A DNA stretch of 64,000 nucleotides from Catenibacterium mitsuokai (GTDB lineage: Bacteria > Bacillota_I > Bacilli_A > Erysipelotrichales > Coprobacillaceae), in NCBI RefSeq assembly GCF_025148785.1, contig NZ_CP102271.1, positions 1,667,972 through 1,731,971 on the forward strand. The letters are read 5' to 3'. Shown one piece after another: positions 19,122 to 28,565 of this stretch (position 1 is its first letter; each line of letters begins with the position of its first letter). The translations under genes were made by a program, and so were the position numbers. The notes beneath the pieces were generated by a model, which saw only the letters and a list, made by a program, of their open reading frames with translations, was not told the origin of the DNA and made no database searches.

Positions 19122-21205
19122 TATTCTTCTTTCTTTTTCTTTTCTTTAATAATTGTTTTACACTTTGGATAATTAGAGCAGGCTTTAAATGGACCAAAAC
19201 GACCCTTCTTCCATACAACTGGACTGCCACAGTTAGGACATGTTTCACCTGTCTCTTCAAGTTTCTGAGGCTTGATATATTTACACTTAGGGTAATTAGA
19301 ACATGCTTCAAAACGTCCGAAACGACCCATTTTATAGATCATAGGAGAACCACATTTAGGACATGTCTCGCCTGTTTCTTCATTGATCTTATTTTCATCA
19401 GCCTTGACATATTTACATTCTGGATAATTAGAGCAGGCAACAAATTCACCAAAGCGACCTTTTCTAATGACAAGATCTCCACCACATTCAGGACATTTTT
19501 CTCCTGTCTTTTTAGGTTCAATCTTTTCCATACCGTCATAGGCTTTTTCTAATAGCGGTTCAAAAGCCTGTTCAAATTCAGTTAAGGCATGAACATAAGT
19601 ATCCTGTCCCTTTGCAATTTCATCAAGTTCATTTTCCATCTTTGCAGTATAGTCTACATTGATGATTGAATCAAAATATTCAAGAAGCTTCTTATTAGTC
19701 AAAAGTCCTGACTCTGTAGGCTTGAATGTCTTCTTTTCCAAAGTGACATATTCTCTTGTAACGATTGTATCGATAATAGTCGCATAAGTAGAAGGACGAC
19801 CAATACCTAATTCTTCCATCGCCTTGATAAGCTTTGCTTCTGTATAACGTGCTGGTGGTGTAGTGAAATGCTGTTCTTTATTGATTTTCTTTGCATCAAT
19901 CAATTCATTTTCATCCATATCTGGGAGTAATTCGTTCTTACTCTTATCATATTCACCATAAACCTTTAACCATCCATCAAACTTTAAGATAGAGCCTGAT
20001 GCATTAAACTTATAATCATTGTTATCTAATACTAAAGATGTACTTGCAGACTGGCTTGGTGCCATTAATGAAGCAAGCGCACGTGCATAGATTAATGAAT
20101 ACAGCTTATACTGTTCCTGTGTAAGGTATTGTTTAATACTTTCTGGTGTACGCTCAATACTTGTAGGACGAATTGCTTCATGAGCATCCTGTACATTTTC
20201 AGTCTTCTTAGAAACTTTAACACTTCCTACATATTCTTTACCATATGTCTTTTCAATATAATCCATTGCAGCTGCAGTAAATTCAGGTGATAAACGAATA
20301 GAGTCTGTTCTCATATAAGTAATTAAACCGACAGTCTCAGTTCCAATATCAATCCCTTCATACAACTTCTGAGCAATAGACATCGTACGTCTTGCTTTAA
20401 AATTTAATTTAGAAGAAGCTTCCTGCTGCAGTGTTGAGGTAATAAATGGCGCATATGAATTTCTCTTCTTTGTCGTTTTCTTAATCTTCTCTACAGTAAA
20501 TGTAGGTGTCAATGCATCATAAATGGCTTGTGCTTCTTCACCATTATGGATTTCTAATTTCTTAGTTTTATACTTAGTGAGTTCTGCATTGAAGGGGATA
20601 TTATCCTTTTCAAAATCAGCATCAATCTTCCAGAATTCTTCTGGGATGAATGCATCAATTTCTGCTTCTCTCTCACAGATTAATCTTAATGCAACTGACT
20701 GTACACGTCCTGCAGACTTAGATTTAATCTTCTTCTGTAGAAGTTTAGAAAGCTTAAACCCGATAATTCTATCTAAGACACGTCTTGTTTCCTGGGAATG
20801 AACAAGATCCATATCAATCTTGCGAGGATTATCAATCGCTTTTGTAACTGCATTCTTTGTGACTTCATGGAATTCGACTCTTTTTGTAGTCTCAGGATCT
20901 AATCCTAATACTTCTGCCAAATGCCATGAGATGGCTTCTCCTTCACGGTCCGGATCGGTTGCGAGATAAACATCATCTGCTTTTTTGGCACATGCTTTTA
21001 ATTCTTTTACAACATCTTTCTTATCTTTACTAATAACATAATGAGGGGCAAACTCATTTTCTATATCTACACCTAAGCCGCCTTTGCCAGAGATAGCCAG
21101 GTCTCTGATGTGGCCTTTTGATGATTTTACAACAAAATCATCACTTAGGTATTTACTAATTGTTTTAGATTTAGATGGTGATTCGACAATTACTAAATGA
21201 CTCAT
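19121..21205 (-). CDS. topA: DNA topoisomerase I
   Basis: 694 residues from the ATG at 21205 (AAGGAGG upstream, MSHLVIVESPSKSKTI). The Toprim domain shows IVESPSK and ATDPDREGEAISWH. The catalytic tyrosine lies in ITYMRTDS. The C-terminus holds three tandem four-cysteine zinc ribbons (CPECGGDL, CPKCGSPM, CPNCGSPV, each with ACSNYP). It relaxes negative supercoils. A good promoter precedes it at 21230-21257, within the gap to dprA. Confidence 0.98.
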   Translation of the reverse strand: MSHLVIVESPSKSKTISKYLSDDFVVKSSKGHIRDLAISGKGGLGVDIENEFAPHYVISKDKKDVVKELKACAKKADDVYLATDPDREGEAISWHLAEVLGLDPETTKRVEFHEVTKNAVTKAIDNPRKIDMDLVHSQETRRVLDRIIGFKLSKLLQKKIKSKSAGRVQSVALRLICEREAEIDAFIPEEFWKIDADFEKDNIPFNAELTKYKTKKLEIHNGEEAQAIYDALTPTFTVEKIKKTTKKRNSYAPFITSTLQQEASSKLNFKARRTMSIAQKLYEGIDIGTETVGLITYMRTDSIRLSPEFTAAAMDYIEKTYGKEYVGSVKVSKKTENVQDAHEAIRPTSIERTPESIKQYLTQEQYKLYSLIYARALASLMAPSQSASTSLVLDNNDYKFNASGSILKFDGWLKVYGEYDKSKNELLPDMDENELIDAKKINKEQHFTTPPARYTEAKLIKAMEELGIGRPSTYATIIDTIVTREYVTLEKKTFKPTESGLLTNKKLLEYFDSIINVDYTAKMENELDEIAKGQDTYVHALTEFEQAFEPLLEKAYDGMEKIEPKKTGEKCPECGGDLVIRKGRFGEFVACSNYPECKYVKADENKINEETGETCPKCGSPMIYKMGRFGRFEACSNYPKCKYIKPQKLEETGETCPNCGSPVVWKKGRFGPFKACSNYPKCKTIIKEKKKKEE

Positions 21206-21229
21206 ACATCTAACCTCCTTCATCACATT

Positions 21230-21257
21230 ATAATATGGGATTTTTTTATTTTGTCAA
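21230..21257 (-). promoter_or_regulatory. Promoter of topA
   Basis: Minus-strand TTGACA (plus 21252-21257), 16-base spacer, TATTAT (plus 21230-21235), about 25 bases before the start codon. Confidence 0.7.
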
Positions 21258-21268
21258 CATCTTAGTGA

Positions 21269-21295
21269 GAATAAGAAGCGAAACGCTTCCTATTC
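21269..21295 (-). terminator. Hairpin at the 3' end of dprA
   Basis: Minus-strand GAATAGGAAGCG / CGCTTCTTATTC around a UUU loop, overlapping the dprA stop codon. No U-run follows, so termination efficiency is doubtful. Confidence 0.5.
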
Positions 21296-22048
21296 TTCTA
21301 AGATATCTTCTACATTCATAACTAGTTTTGCACCCTGCTGAATCAGCGCATTACAGCCTTTTGAGTCATACACACGTCCTGGAACTGCAAATACATCCTT
21401 GCCCTGTTCCAAGGCAAAACCAACTGTAATCATCGTGCCACTTTTAAGATCAGCCTCTGTAACAAGAAGTTTTTGCGAGAGTCCTGCAATAATACGATTT
21501 CGTTTAGGAAAATGATCTTTACGAGGTGGCGTACTTCCAGGGTATTCACTTAAAACAAGTTCATTCTTCAATACATAATACAGATCTTCATTCATCGGTG
21601 GATAAGGATAATCGATTCCACTACCAAGCACTGCGACAGTATGTCCCTTTGATCGAATAGCTGTGCGGTGGCTGACGCCATCAATTCCCTTAGCCATTCC
21701 CGATACAATCACAATATCATTCTTCACAAGTTCTTTTACAAGTACACGTGTCGCCTGAACACCATACTCGCTGCAGTCTCTTTTACCAATAACCGCAATA
21801 CAGTCTTTATCTAGTAAAGATAAAGAACCATAATAATAGAGTACAAATGGTGGACAGTTGATATATTTAAGCTGTTGTGGATAATCATCACTAATAATAG
21901 TCGTATAAGAACTCTTAATCGTTTTAAAGAGTTCTTCTTTTAAAGACTCATCCACACGTTCCTTACGTTCTAAGGCCTTATAAATCAAATCAAACTGTCC
22001 CTTATACTTCAATGAAAAATAAAGTAGAATATCTTCCACATCAATCAC
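21290..22048 (-). CDS. dprA: DNA-processing protein DprA (Smf)
   Basis: 252 residues with the DprA Rossmann-like core: VIGKRDCSEYG, VSGMAKGIDGVSHRTAI, VLGSGIDYPYPP, FPKRNRIIAGLSQKLLVTEA and SGTMITVGFALEQGKDVFAVPG. It loads RecA on incoming single-stranded DNA during transformation, consistent with comEA/comEC elsewhere in the window. It is somewhat shorter than many DprA proteins because the C-terminal DML1-like domain is absent and the N-terminal region is short. Confidence 0.95.
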   Translation of the reverse strand: MIDVEDILLYFSLKYKGQFDLIYKALERKERVDESLKEELFKTIKSSYTTIISDDYPQQLKYINCPPFVLYYYGSLSLLDKDCIAVIGKRDCSEYGVQATRVLVKELVKNDIVIVSGMAKGIDGVSHRTAIRSKGHTVAVLGSGIDYPYPPMNEDLYYVLKNELVLSEYPGSTPPRKDHFPKRNRIIAGLSQKLLVTEADLKSGTMITVGFALEQGKDVFAVPGRVYDSKGCNALIQQGAKLVMNVEDILEE

Positions 22049-22089
22049 CTCCTACTATATCTATTCTTAATAGAAGGCTTATTTTCTCA

Positions 22090-22118
22090 AAAAAGAGAAA
22101 GATCTTTAATCTTTCTCT
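22090..22118 (-). terminator. Terminator of rnhB
   Basis: Minus-strand AGAGAAAGA / TCTTTCTCT stem followed by Us, overlapping the rnhB 3' end. Confidence 0.85.
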
Positions 22119-22741
22119 TCAAAATCAAAGGATAATTGTTCATTCAGTACTTTTTGTACTGGCGCAAAAGAACGACGATGAATTGGAGTGACACCATACT
22201 TTTCTAATGCTTCTTTATGGGCTTTAGTAACATAACCTTTATGTTTTTCAAAGCCATACTCTGGATATTGTTTACCATATTCCTTCATGATGCGGTCTCG
22301 AGTGACCTTTGCAAGAATACTTGCTGCCCCAATAGAAATACTTTTCGCATCTCCTTTAATAATAGAAAGATGAGGAATATCTCCCAAGGGCATTGCATCA
22401 CTTAATGTAAAGTCAGGTTCTAATGATTCAACAATACGTTTCATACCAGTACGAGAAGCTTCATAGACATTTAAAGTATCTACTTCTTCTACTGATAAAA
22501 CCTCTATTTGATAAGCAAGCGCATTTTCTATAATTAAATCATAGAGTGCTTCTCTTTTCTTTTCAGTCAATTTCTTAGAATCATTGATACGTTCATCATA
22601 GAAATCTTCAGGAAAAATGACACCACCTACAACAAGCGGCCCAGCCATCGGTCCCCTTCCTGCTTCATCTACGCCCAGTATTCTAGAGTAGCCTGCAGCT
22701 CTAGCTTCGTTTTCATATTTTAAACGTTCCTGTTTATTCAT
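22106..22741 (-). CDS. rnhB: Ribonuclease HII
   Basis: 211 residues from the ATG at 22741, which overlaps the rbgA end by 8 bases and has GGGAG upstream. Active-site acids appear as GVDEAGRGPMAGP (Asp and Glu), with a later Asp in IKGDAKS and ILAKVTRD. HKGYVTKAH is the usual C-terminal block. It removes RNA from RNA-DNA hybrids and single ribonucleotides. Confidence 0.97.
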   Translation of the reverse strand: MNKQERLKYENEARAAGYSRILGVDEAGRGPMAGPLVVGGVIFPEDFYDERINDSKKLTEKKREALYDLIIENALAYQIEVLSVEEVDTLNVYEASRTGMKRIVESLEPDFTLSDAMPLGDIPHLSIIKGDAKSISIGAASILAKVTRDRIMKEYGKQYPEYGFEKHKGYVTKAHKEALEKYGVTPIHRRSFAPVQKVLNEQLSFDFEEKD

Positions 22742-23594
22742 CGCTAAGCTCCCATGTGATTTTTCCAAGAGAACCGTTCTTTAAATCATTAAAGAATGTT
22801 TCCTGTACACGGTCATAATCTGTTTTGCCTCTTAATTTCTTAATATGACGATAATCTGAGATATGATCATAGACTGGAATTACCCAATCTGAATCTAGAT
22901 CAATAGTCAAATTATAACGTTGTTTCAACATGTCTGGATAATGTTTCGCCAGATAACCTATTGCATGAATAAATAAATCATCAAGTGGAAGGATTTCCAT
23001 CTTAATAGAGCCACATAATGCGACATTCATTGCTTTATTGATATCTGTGAATTTAGGTTCTAGTACACCTGGTGTATCGAAAAGTTCAAAATCCTTATCA
23101 ACACGGATAATCTGCTGAGCCTTTGTAACTCCCGGCTTATTTCCTACTGCAGCGGCTTTTCTTTTCGCAATCTTATTGATAAAAGTAGATTTACCAACAT
23201 TAGGAATACCAGCCACTAAAGCACGAATTGGCTTAGGCTTTAAACCTCTTGCGGCTTCTTTTTCACGCTTTTCTTTTAACTGATAGCGACACATGTTCAC
23301 AATCTTCTTTTCTTCCTTGAAGTTCTTTAAATCAACTGCGATGGCGCTATGTCCCTGTCTTTTAAATTCTGCAATAAGAGCTTCTGTTGCCTTAGGATCG
23401 GCCAAATCCTTCTTTGTAAGAATATAAAGACGAGGTTTATTCTTGATCATATGATCAAGTTCTGGATTATGTGTTGAAAAAGGAGCACGTGCGTCAACAA
23501 GTTCAATCACAATATCTACCAACTTTAATTTACTTTCGATTTCTCTTTGGGCTTTAGCCATATGCCCTGGATACCACTGAATCTGCATTGCCAT
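22734..23594 (-). CDS. rbgA: Ribosome biogenesis GTPase RbgA (YlqF)
   Basis: 286 residues from the ATG at 23594 (GGAGGAACTT upstream; MAMQIQWYPGHMAKA is the family start). A circularly permuted GTPase: G4 LTKKDLAD comes before G1 GIPNVGKSTF and G3 DTPGVLEP. It promotes a late step in 50S assembly near L16. It lies between lepB and rnhB, as in other Firmicutes. Confidence 0.97.
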   Translation of the reverse strand: MAMQIQWYPGHMAKAQREIESKLKLVDIVIELVDARAPFSTHNPELDHMIKNKPRLYILTKKDLADPKATEALIAEFKRQGHSAIAVDLKNFKEEKKIVNMCRYQLKEKREKEAARGLKPKPIRALVAGIPNVGKSTFINKIAKRKAAAVGNKPGVTKAQQIIRVDKDFELFDTPGVLEPKFTDINKAMNVALCGSIKMEILPLDDLFIHAIGYLAKHYPDMLKQRYNLTIDLDSDWVIPVYDHISDYRHIKKLRGKTDYDRVQETFFNDLKNGSLGKITWELSDE

Positions 23595-23604
23595 AAGTTC
23601 CTCC

Positions 23605-24132
23605 TCAATCATTTCTCTTAATATGCTGGATTGGATAAATAATATATCCATTTTTTGCACGAATATCTTCTATATGAACTGGTCCAAAATATCTTGAATC
23701 ATAGGACATAGGACGATTATCACCTAGAATAAAGTATTCATCGTGTCTTAATTTAATTCTAAAATCTTTTGTATAATGTGTTAAATCATATTTAATCTTT
23801 TCTTTTTTCATGAAAGGAAGCTTAAGAAAAGGTTCTTCTACTAATTGACCATTAATATATAAATGATCATTCTTGTAGCTGATTTCTTCTCCTGGAAGAC
23901 CAATAACACGTTTAATGACATCTTCTTTCAATGCGCTGCTGCGTACATCAACGATATCAAAACGATGAATCTGTTTATAAGATGTCACTCCCGTCATTAA
24001 GATAAAGTCACTATCATGAATAGTTGGCATCATGGATGTTCCTTTCACCTTGACCGGAAGCACGACAAATGTAAATAGACATAATATAAGTAGCACTATT
24101 CCAGGTAAACACAGTTTTTTTAACTTATTCAT
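23605..24132 (-). CDS. lepB: Signal peptidase I
   Basis: 175 residues: one N-terminal membrane anchor (about 9-27), the nucleophile Ser33 in GTSMMPTI, the general-base Lys74 in DVIKRVIGLPGE and the box E motif GDNRPMSYDSR. It removes signal peptides from secreted proteins on the outer face of the membrane. It is separated from rplS by a terminator and ends 10 bases before rbgA. Confidence 0.97.
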   Translation of the reverse strand: MNKLKKLCLPGIVLLILCLFTFVVLPVKVKGTSMMPTIHDSDFILMTGVTSYKQIHRFDIVDVRSSALKEDVIKRVIGLPGEEISYKNDHLYINGQLVEEPFLKLPFMKKEKIKYDLTHYTKDFRIKLRHDEYFILGDNRPMSYDSRYFGPVHIEDIRAKNGYIIYPIQHIKRND

Positions 24133-24138
24133 AATATA

Positions 24139-24167
24139 GAAAAAAGAATGGGGTAAGCCCCCATTCT
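24139..24167 (-). terminator. Terminator of rplS
   Basis: Minus-strand AGAATGGGG / CCCCATTCT stem followed by UUUUUU. Confidence 0.92.
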
Positions 24168-24168
24168 C

Positions 24169-24516
24169 TTATCGAATTTCTTTAATTCTAGCAGCTTTAC
24201 CAGATAATCCACGTAAGTAATGTAATTTAGCTCTACGTACTTTACCAACCTTAGCTACTTCGATATGATCGATGATTGGAGAGTTTACTGGGAATACTCT
24301 TTCAACACCTACACCGTAAGAAATCTTTCTAACAGTGAAAGTTTCACCAATACCATGACCCTTTTTAGCAATACAAACACCTTCGAACATCTGAAGACGA
24401 GTCTTATTACCTTCCTGGATCTTTACGAATACTTTTAAAGTGTCACCAGCTTTGAACTGAGGTACATCAGTCTTGATCTGGCTCTTAGTAATTTCATTTA
24501 CTAACTGCATGTTCAT
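24169..24516 (-). CDS. rplS: 50S ribosomal protein L19
   Basis: 115 residues with the L19 signatures [36 protein letters not shown] and the basic C-terminus. GGAGG lies upstream of the first ATG. It has its own promoter just after trmD, a structured leader and its own terminator, so it can be controlled apart from the rpsP-trmD transcript. Confidence 0.98.
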   Translation of the reverse strand: MNMQLVNEITKSQIKTDVPQFKAGDTLKVFVKIQEGNKTRLQMFEGVCIAKKGHGIGETFTVRKISYGVGVERVFPVNSPIIDHIEVAKVGKVRRAKLHYLRGLSGKAARIKEIR

Positions 24517-24597
24517 GATAACATTTCCTCCTACACAAATTTAGTCTTGGAAGCTCATTCGTATATATAACCAGCGGAACTTCTGTGTCTTACGACT
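24517..24597 (-). ncRNA. L19 ribosomal protein leader
   Basis: The 5' untranslated RNA contains CGTAAGACACAGAAGTTCCGCTGG, typical of the Firmicutes L19 leader (a proposed autoregulatory RNA), then the ribosome-binding site. Recognised by eye. Confidence 0.72.
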
Positions 24598-24602
24598 TGC
24601 CT

Positions 24603-24631
24603 ATTATAGCACCGTCTTTTTTATAAATCAA
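24603..24631 (-). promoter_or_regulatory. Promoter of rplS
   Basis: Minus-strand TTGATT (plus 24626-24631), 17-base spacer, TATAAT (plus 24603-24608), directly after the trmD stop codon. Confidence 0.8.
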
Positions 24632-25348
24632 TTACTTTTTTAATTCTTTTAGAATTTCTAATTCTTCTTCTGTAAATGGGCGCTTTTCTAATAAATCAGG
24701 ACGTTTAATCATAGTTTTACGTAATGATTCCTTTAAACGCCATTTACGAATATTTTCATGATGACCACTTAAGAGGACATCAGGAACCTTGCTGCCTTCA
24801 TATTCATAAGGTCTTGTATACTGTGGATATTCTAATAATCCATTAGAGAACGAATCATCTTCATGACTTGCCTGAGTAATCACTCCATGAAGTAAACGAA
24901 TCACACTATCCATGACTACCATCGCGCCAAGTTCTCCACCTGTGAGTACATAATCACCAATAGAAAGTTCTACATCTACATAATCACGAATACGTTCATC
25001 AAAGCCTTCATAATGACCACAGATAATAACAATATGCTTCTGCTTCAAAGCCAATTCTTCCGCATAAGCCTGATGATGAGTCATACCCTGAGGACTCATT
25101 AAAATAACAAGTGAATCCTTTGTGACTACTGTCTTTAAACAATCTAATAATGGCTTACACATAAGTACCATACCCTGTCCGCCACCATAAGGTGTATCAT
25201 CCACACTCTTATGACGATCTGTCGCAAATTCTCTAAAATTATGAATAGTCACTTCTACATGACCACTATCGATAGCTCTTTTAATAATAGATGTTGTCAA
25301 GAATCCTTCAAACATCTCTGGAAATAATGAAAGAACATCAATCTTCAT
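24632..25348 (-). CDS. trmD: tRNA (guanine-N1)-methyltransferase TrmD
   Basis: 238 residues. The SPOUT-fold trefoil knot is seen in ICGHYEGFDERI and ELSIGDYVLTGGELGAMVVMD. It starts MKIDVLSLFPEMFEGF, the family start. It methylates G37 of tRNAs with a G36 to prevent frameshifting. It overlaps rimM by 11 bases. Confidence 0.98.
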   Translation of the reverse strand: MKIDVLSLFPEMFEGFLTTSIIKRAIDSGHVEVTIHNFREFATDRHKSVDDTPYGGGQGMVLMCKPLLDCLKTVVTKDSLVILMSPQGMTHHQAYAEELALKQKHIVIICGHYEGFDERIRDYVDVELSIGDYVLTGGELGAMVVMDSVIRLLHGVITQASHEDDSFSNGLLEYPQYTRPYEYEGSKVPDVLLSGHHENIRKWRLKESLRKTMIKRPDLLEKRPFTEEELEILKELKK

Positions 25349-25841
25349 CTAAGAAGCCTCCAATCAATGAGACATCAATACGCTTATGTTCAATATCCTT
25401 ATTCTTTACAAAAGCATCAATATAAGGAATCATTACCTGTTTACCATTCACATCAACACCAATAATAGCCTGTGCCCCCTGATATACATCAGTGACCTTA
25501 CCAATATAAGTGCCATTATTATAGACTTCACAATCTACAATATCAGAAATATAATGCATGCCTTCAGGTAATAAAGAAGTATCTTTAGGGGCATAACAAA
25601 TACATCCCTTATACTTTTCTACTTCATTAATATCTGTAAATCCTTTAAAGGCAATCATATCAAAACCTTTATGGATATAGTGCTTACTGATTTCAAAATC
25701 AAGATATTCTCTTGGCGTCTTCACAAGAATATGGCTGCCAGGGGCAAAGCGCTGTTCTCCAAAATCAGTTGAAGAAGCAATCTTTAAATCACCCTTGATT
25801 CCAAATGTATTAATGATTTTACCAATTTCTACAAGCTCCAT
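25338..25841 (-). CDS. rimM: Ribosome maturation factor RimM
   Basis: 167 residues from the ATG at 25841 (GGAGGTACAA upstream, MELVEIGKIINTFGIKGDLKI). It has an N-terminal beta barrel and a C-terminal PRC-barrel (GVDVNGKQVMIPYIDAFV). It binds S19 in 30S maturation. The ribosome-binding site directly abuts the U-run of the hairpin after khpA. Confidence 0.96.
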   Translation of the reverse strand: MELVEIGKIINTFGIKGDLKIASSTDFGEQRFAPGSHILVKTPREYLDFEISKHYIHKGFDMIAFKGFTDINEVEKYKGCICYAPKDTSLLPEGMHYISDIVDCEVYNNGTYIGKVTDVYQGAQAIIGVDVNGKQVMIPYIDAFVKNKDIEHKRIDVSLIGGFLDED

Positions 25842-25848
25842 TTGTACC

Positions 25849-25878
25849 TCCAAAAAAAAGGAAGTGTACACTTCCTTT
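25849..25878 (-). terminator. Hairpin/terminator between khpA and rimM
   Basis: AAAGGAAGTGTACACTTCCTTT followed by eight Us and then GGAGG of rimM. It would reduce read-through into rimM-trmD. Confidence 0.75.
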
Positions 25879-26131
25879 ATTCCTCACCATATGATTCAAA
25901 TTTGATATCTAATCTCTTATGCATACCACGTGTACTTACAGACATAAGCTGTCTGATAGAATTAGCCATAACACCTTTTCTACCAATTAATTTAGAAATA
26001 TCATCATGTGATGCATAAACATATAGAACAATCGCATTATCATCTAATGAAGGCATTTCTCTAACCTCTAACTTATCACGATCATTGACAAGTTCAAGAC
26101 AGATGTCCTGTAATGCCTTAACGTAATCCAT
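25877..26131 (-). CDS. khpA: KH-domain RNA-binding protein KhpA (YlqC)
   Basis: An 84-residue single KH domain with the GxxG loop in LIGRKGVMANSIRQLM. KhpA with KhpB binds small RNAs and affects cell elongation in Firmicutes. It lies 2 bases after rpsP, its usual partner. Confidence 0.95.
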   Translation of the reverse strand: MDYVKALQDICLELVNDRDKLEVREMPSLDDNAIVLYVYASHDDISKLIGRKGVMANSIRQLMSVSTRGMHKRLDIKFESYGEE

Positions 26132-26133
26132 AA

Positions 26134-26406
26134 TTATTTAGCCTTCTTAGATTCAGCAAATTCTTTGATTACGCCTTCTTTAGAAAGGATGTTCTTAACT
26201 GTGTCAGAAGGCTGAGCACCGTTACCTAACCACTTTAAGATTTCTTCTTTCTTTAAAGAAACCTTAGCTGGGTTCTGTCTTGGATCATAAGTTCCTAACT
26301 GTTCAATGAAACGACCATCTCTTGGCATTCTTGAATCAGCTGCAACAATTCTATAAAATGGTGACTTCTTAGCACCCATTCTCTTTAATCTTAATTTAAC
26401 TGCCAT
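26134..26406 (-). CDS. rpsP: 30S ribosomal protein S16
   Basis: 90 residues with the S16 pattern [42 protein letters not shown]. First gene of rpsP-khpA-rimM-trmD, from the promoter at 26442-26469. CGGAGG precedes the ATG. Confidence 0.98.
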   Translation of the reverse strand: MAVKLRLKRMGAKKSPFYRIVAADSRMPRDGRFIEQLGTYDPRQNPAKVSLKKEEILKWLGNGAQPSDTVKNILSKEGVIKEFAESKKAK

Positions 26407-26441
26407 TGTATTTTCCTCCGATTAATTTAATTTGCTTACTT

Positions 26442-26469
26442 ATAATACCATATTCAAATTAGGTGTCAA
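26442..26469 (-). promoter_or_regulatory. Promoter of rpsP operon
   Basis: Minus-strand TTGACA (plus 26464-26469), 16-base spacer, TATTAT (plus 26442-26447). The -35 overlaps the 3' end of the sensor kinase gene. Confidence 0.75.
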
Positions 26470-28565
26470 GTATTTTTACTTGACACTTTTGTTTTTTTTG
26501 AAAGGTTTTTTTTGAAAGTCATGATGACTTTAAAGAGATCACCATCTATTTCTATATCAAATGTACCACCCTGAGCAACAACAAAGCTTTTCGCAATGGC
26601 AAGCCCTAGACCACTGCCTGTTTCATGGCGGGATTTATCTCCACGTACAAAACGTTCCTGGATTTCTTCGCTAGAGAAGTTCATTTCTACTTCACTCATA
26701 TTCTTGAATATGACTGAAACATAGTCCTCTTCCTCATGAATATCAATATAAGCACGACTATGTGGCATGGCATACTTTCCAATATTAGTTAATAGGTTTT
26801 CAAAGACACGGTATGTCTTATCCCCATCTAAGTGTACAACGACATCTTCGACATTCTTAATGACCTGGATATCTTTAGATTCTAAGACTTCAATACATTC
26901 AGCTAAGGATTGATCAACTAATGCTTGTAATCTTAAATCAATAGGATGAAGATCAATATTACCGCTTGTTGCTTTAGAAACATCAAAGAGATCCTGGATA
27001 AGATTAGAGAGTCTATTTGTATATTTTTCTAACTGGTTTAAATATTCAGTTCTTGTTGCTTCATCAGCTTGTGTATTCTTAAGTAAAATAACATAGTTCT
27101 TAATACATGTAAGAGGCGTTTTTAAATCATGTGAGACATTAGTAATAAGTTCTGTCTTCATATTCTGTGATTTTGTTTCTTCCTTCACAGCTGCTTCAAA
27201 ACCAGTTTTCAGGTTATTTAAGCGATCACGCATAATGTTGAAAATACCTAGATCATCTTCTATTTCTGTATCAAAATGACCATGAGAAAGCTGTTCTGTA
27301 AAGTTAAGCATATTTTTATAATCATTCTTTACCTTCATTGTCTGCTTTCTTATATATAAGAAAGAGATCATAACATAAACAATCGCAAAGATTGTCTTAC
27401 TTGGTGAGAGGACATACAAAATAATAACGAGCAACGCATTACAGATAGTAAATTTCAAGATATCCTGATTGATATTATCCTTCAAATCAAATTCAGTCAC
27501 TTTATTACCTAGTTCCTTTGTTTTTGCATAAAGTGCATAAGTACATGTATTATTCTTAAAATAGTTCATTCCATTCATAAACATATACTTAACAGTAAAG
27601 CATAACATTGAGAACAAGAAATAGAAAATGACCATACAGAAGAAATAGAGACCATAACTGATAGATGTAGCATAAGCTATATTATGTCTTGCAAGGGCAC
27701 CTTGAAGTTCTCCCATCATCACAAGAGCACCTGTTACTCCTGATGCCCCCATAAAAATAAAACTAGTTAATCCAATAATGATAATAACAGTTAATAGCTT
27801 CCATTGTTTAATTGTGCGATATGGATTAATAACTTCTTCTACTTCTAATGAATTCATTAAAATATATATAAAGATAACTAAACCCAGAAGAAGAGCAACT
27901 CCTGAAAGGACTGCAATATCATATTCATCCACAAAATTACGTTCAATATATGTCATAGGCGATTCATACATTGTACAATAATAAGTCATTTCTATATCTT
28001 TAGGTAAATTAATACTTACCTGATTTAAATCTACATACGTATTATATACTTTAAGTAAAGATCTTTTTCCATCTTTTCCTTCTTCGAGCTTATATCCTGC
28101 ATCAAGGTTACTAATAATATCACTTTCATCAAAAAGAGCTACAGTATCCGTGTAAAAATATTTCGAACGCGCACTAGATTTAAAAAATTCTTCATAGGCG
28201 ACAGGATAATAAGATTTCTGATTCTTATAATACTGTCTTGTCTTTTCATTATATGCTTCATAGTGAAATCCATCATCATCCTGTTCCATATCTAAAACAG
28301 TTTTGAATATTTCATTCATCGTCGCAGTAGCTGCTTCTTGTGATTTTTCATCTAGCCCATTAAAATTTAAAGGCTTATAATCAGGATCTGTTTTTGATTC
28401 AACTGCCATTGTAAGAAACTGCAGCATATATTCATTTGTATTGTCTGCGACTCTTTTCTTATAACCATCCTGCTGTTTGACTGTGATATAAATCATACAG
28501 CTCGGACAAGCCAATAATAAGACAATTAAACCAATAATAAATATACGTCTTTTCTTCATTCTCAT
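26466..28565 (-). CDS. Membrane sensor histidine kinase
   Basis: About 699 residues. An N-terminal membrane segment (FIIGLIVLLLACPSCMIYI), an extracellular stretch of about 180 residues, then several membrane helices (about 215-400). The cytoplasmic kinase has the H-box NVSHDLKTPLTCIKNY, N-box NLLTNIGKYA (an Ile-Gly where an Asn-Ala is usual) and G-box GSGLGLAIAKSF. The architecture resembles VncS/BaeS-like kinases with a multi-helix sensor. The ligand is unknown. The start ATG overlaps the regulator stop (TGATG). The pair sits between ffh and rpsP, genes that are normally adjacent. Confidence 0.88.
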   Translation of the reverse strand: MRMKKRRIFIIGLIVLLLACPSCMIYITVKQQDGYKKRVADNTNEYMLQFLTMAVESKTDPDYKPLNFNGLDEKSQEAATATMNEIFKTVLDMEQDDDGFHYEAYNEKTRQYYKNQKSYYPVAYEEFFKSSARSKYFYTDTVALFDESDIISNLDAGYKLEEGKDGKRSLLKVYNTYVDLNQVSINLPKDIEMTYYCTMYESPMTYIERNFVDEYDIAVLSGVALLLGLVIFIYILMNSLEVEEVINPYRTIKQWKLLTVIIIIGLTSFIFMGASGVTGALVMMGELQGALARHNIAYATSISYGLYFFCMVIFYFLFSMLCFTVKYMFMNGMNYFKNNTCTYALYAKTKELGNKVTEFDLKDNINQDILKFTICNALLVIILYVLSPSKTIFAIVYVMISFLYIRKQTMKVKNDYKNMLNFTEQLSHGHFDTEIEDDLGIFNIMRDRLNNLKTGFEAAVKEETKSQNMKTELITNVSHDLKTPLTCIKNYVILLKNTQADEATRTEYLNQLEKYTNRLSNLIQDLFDVSKATSGNIDLHPIDLRLQALVDQSLAECIEVLESKDIQVIKNVEDVVVHLDGDKTYRVFENLLTNIGKYAMPHSRAYIDIHEEEDYVSVIFKNMSEVEMNFSSEEIQERFVRGDKSRHETGSGLGLAIAKSFVVAQGGTFDIEIDGDLFKVIMTFKKNLSKKTKVSSKNT

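Noticed and set aside
19100-19552. 150-codon plus-strand frame with a repeated TFRTC-like pattern
   Set aside because: It is the antisense shadow of the three topA zinc ribbons; the repeats come from the Cys-rich codons.
26463-26487. GTGTCAAG / CTTGACAC inverted repeat at the sensor-kinase stop codon
   Set aside because: On the minus strand no U-run follows, so it is not a terminator for the kinase; the plus-strand T-run has no gene behind it. It may simply reflect a duplicated -35 sequence.
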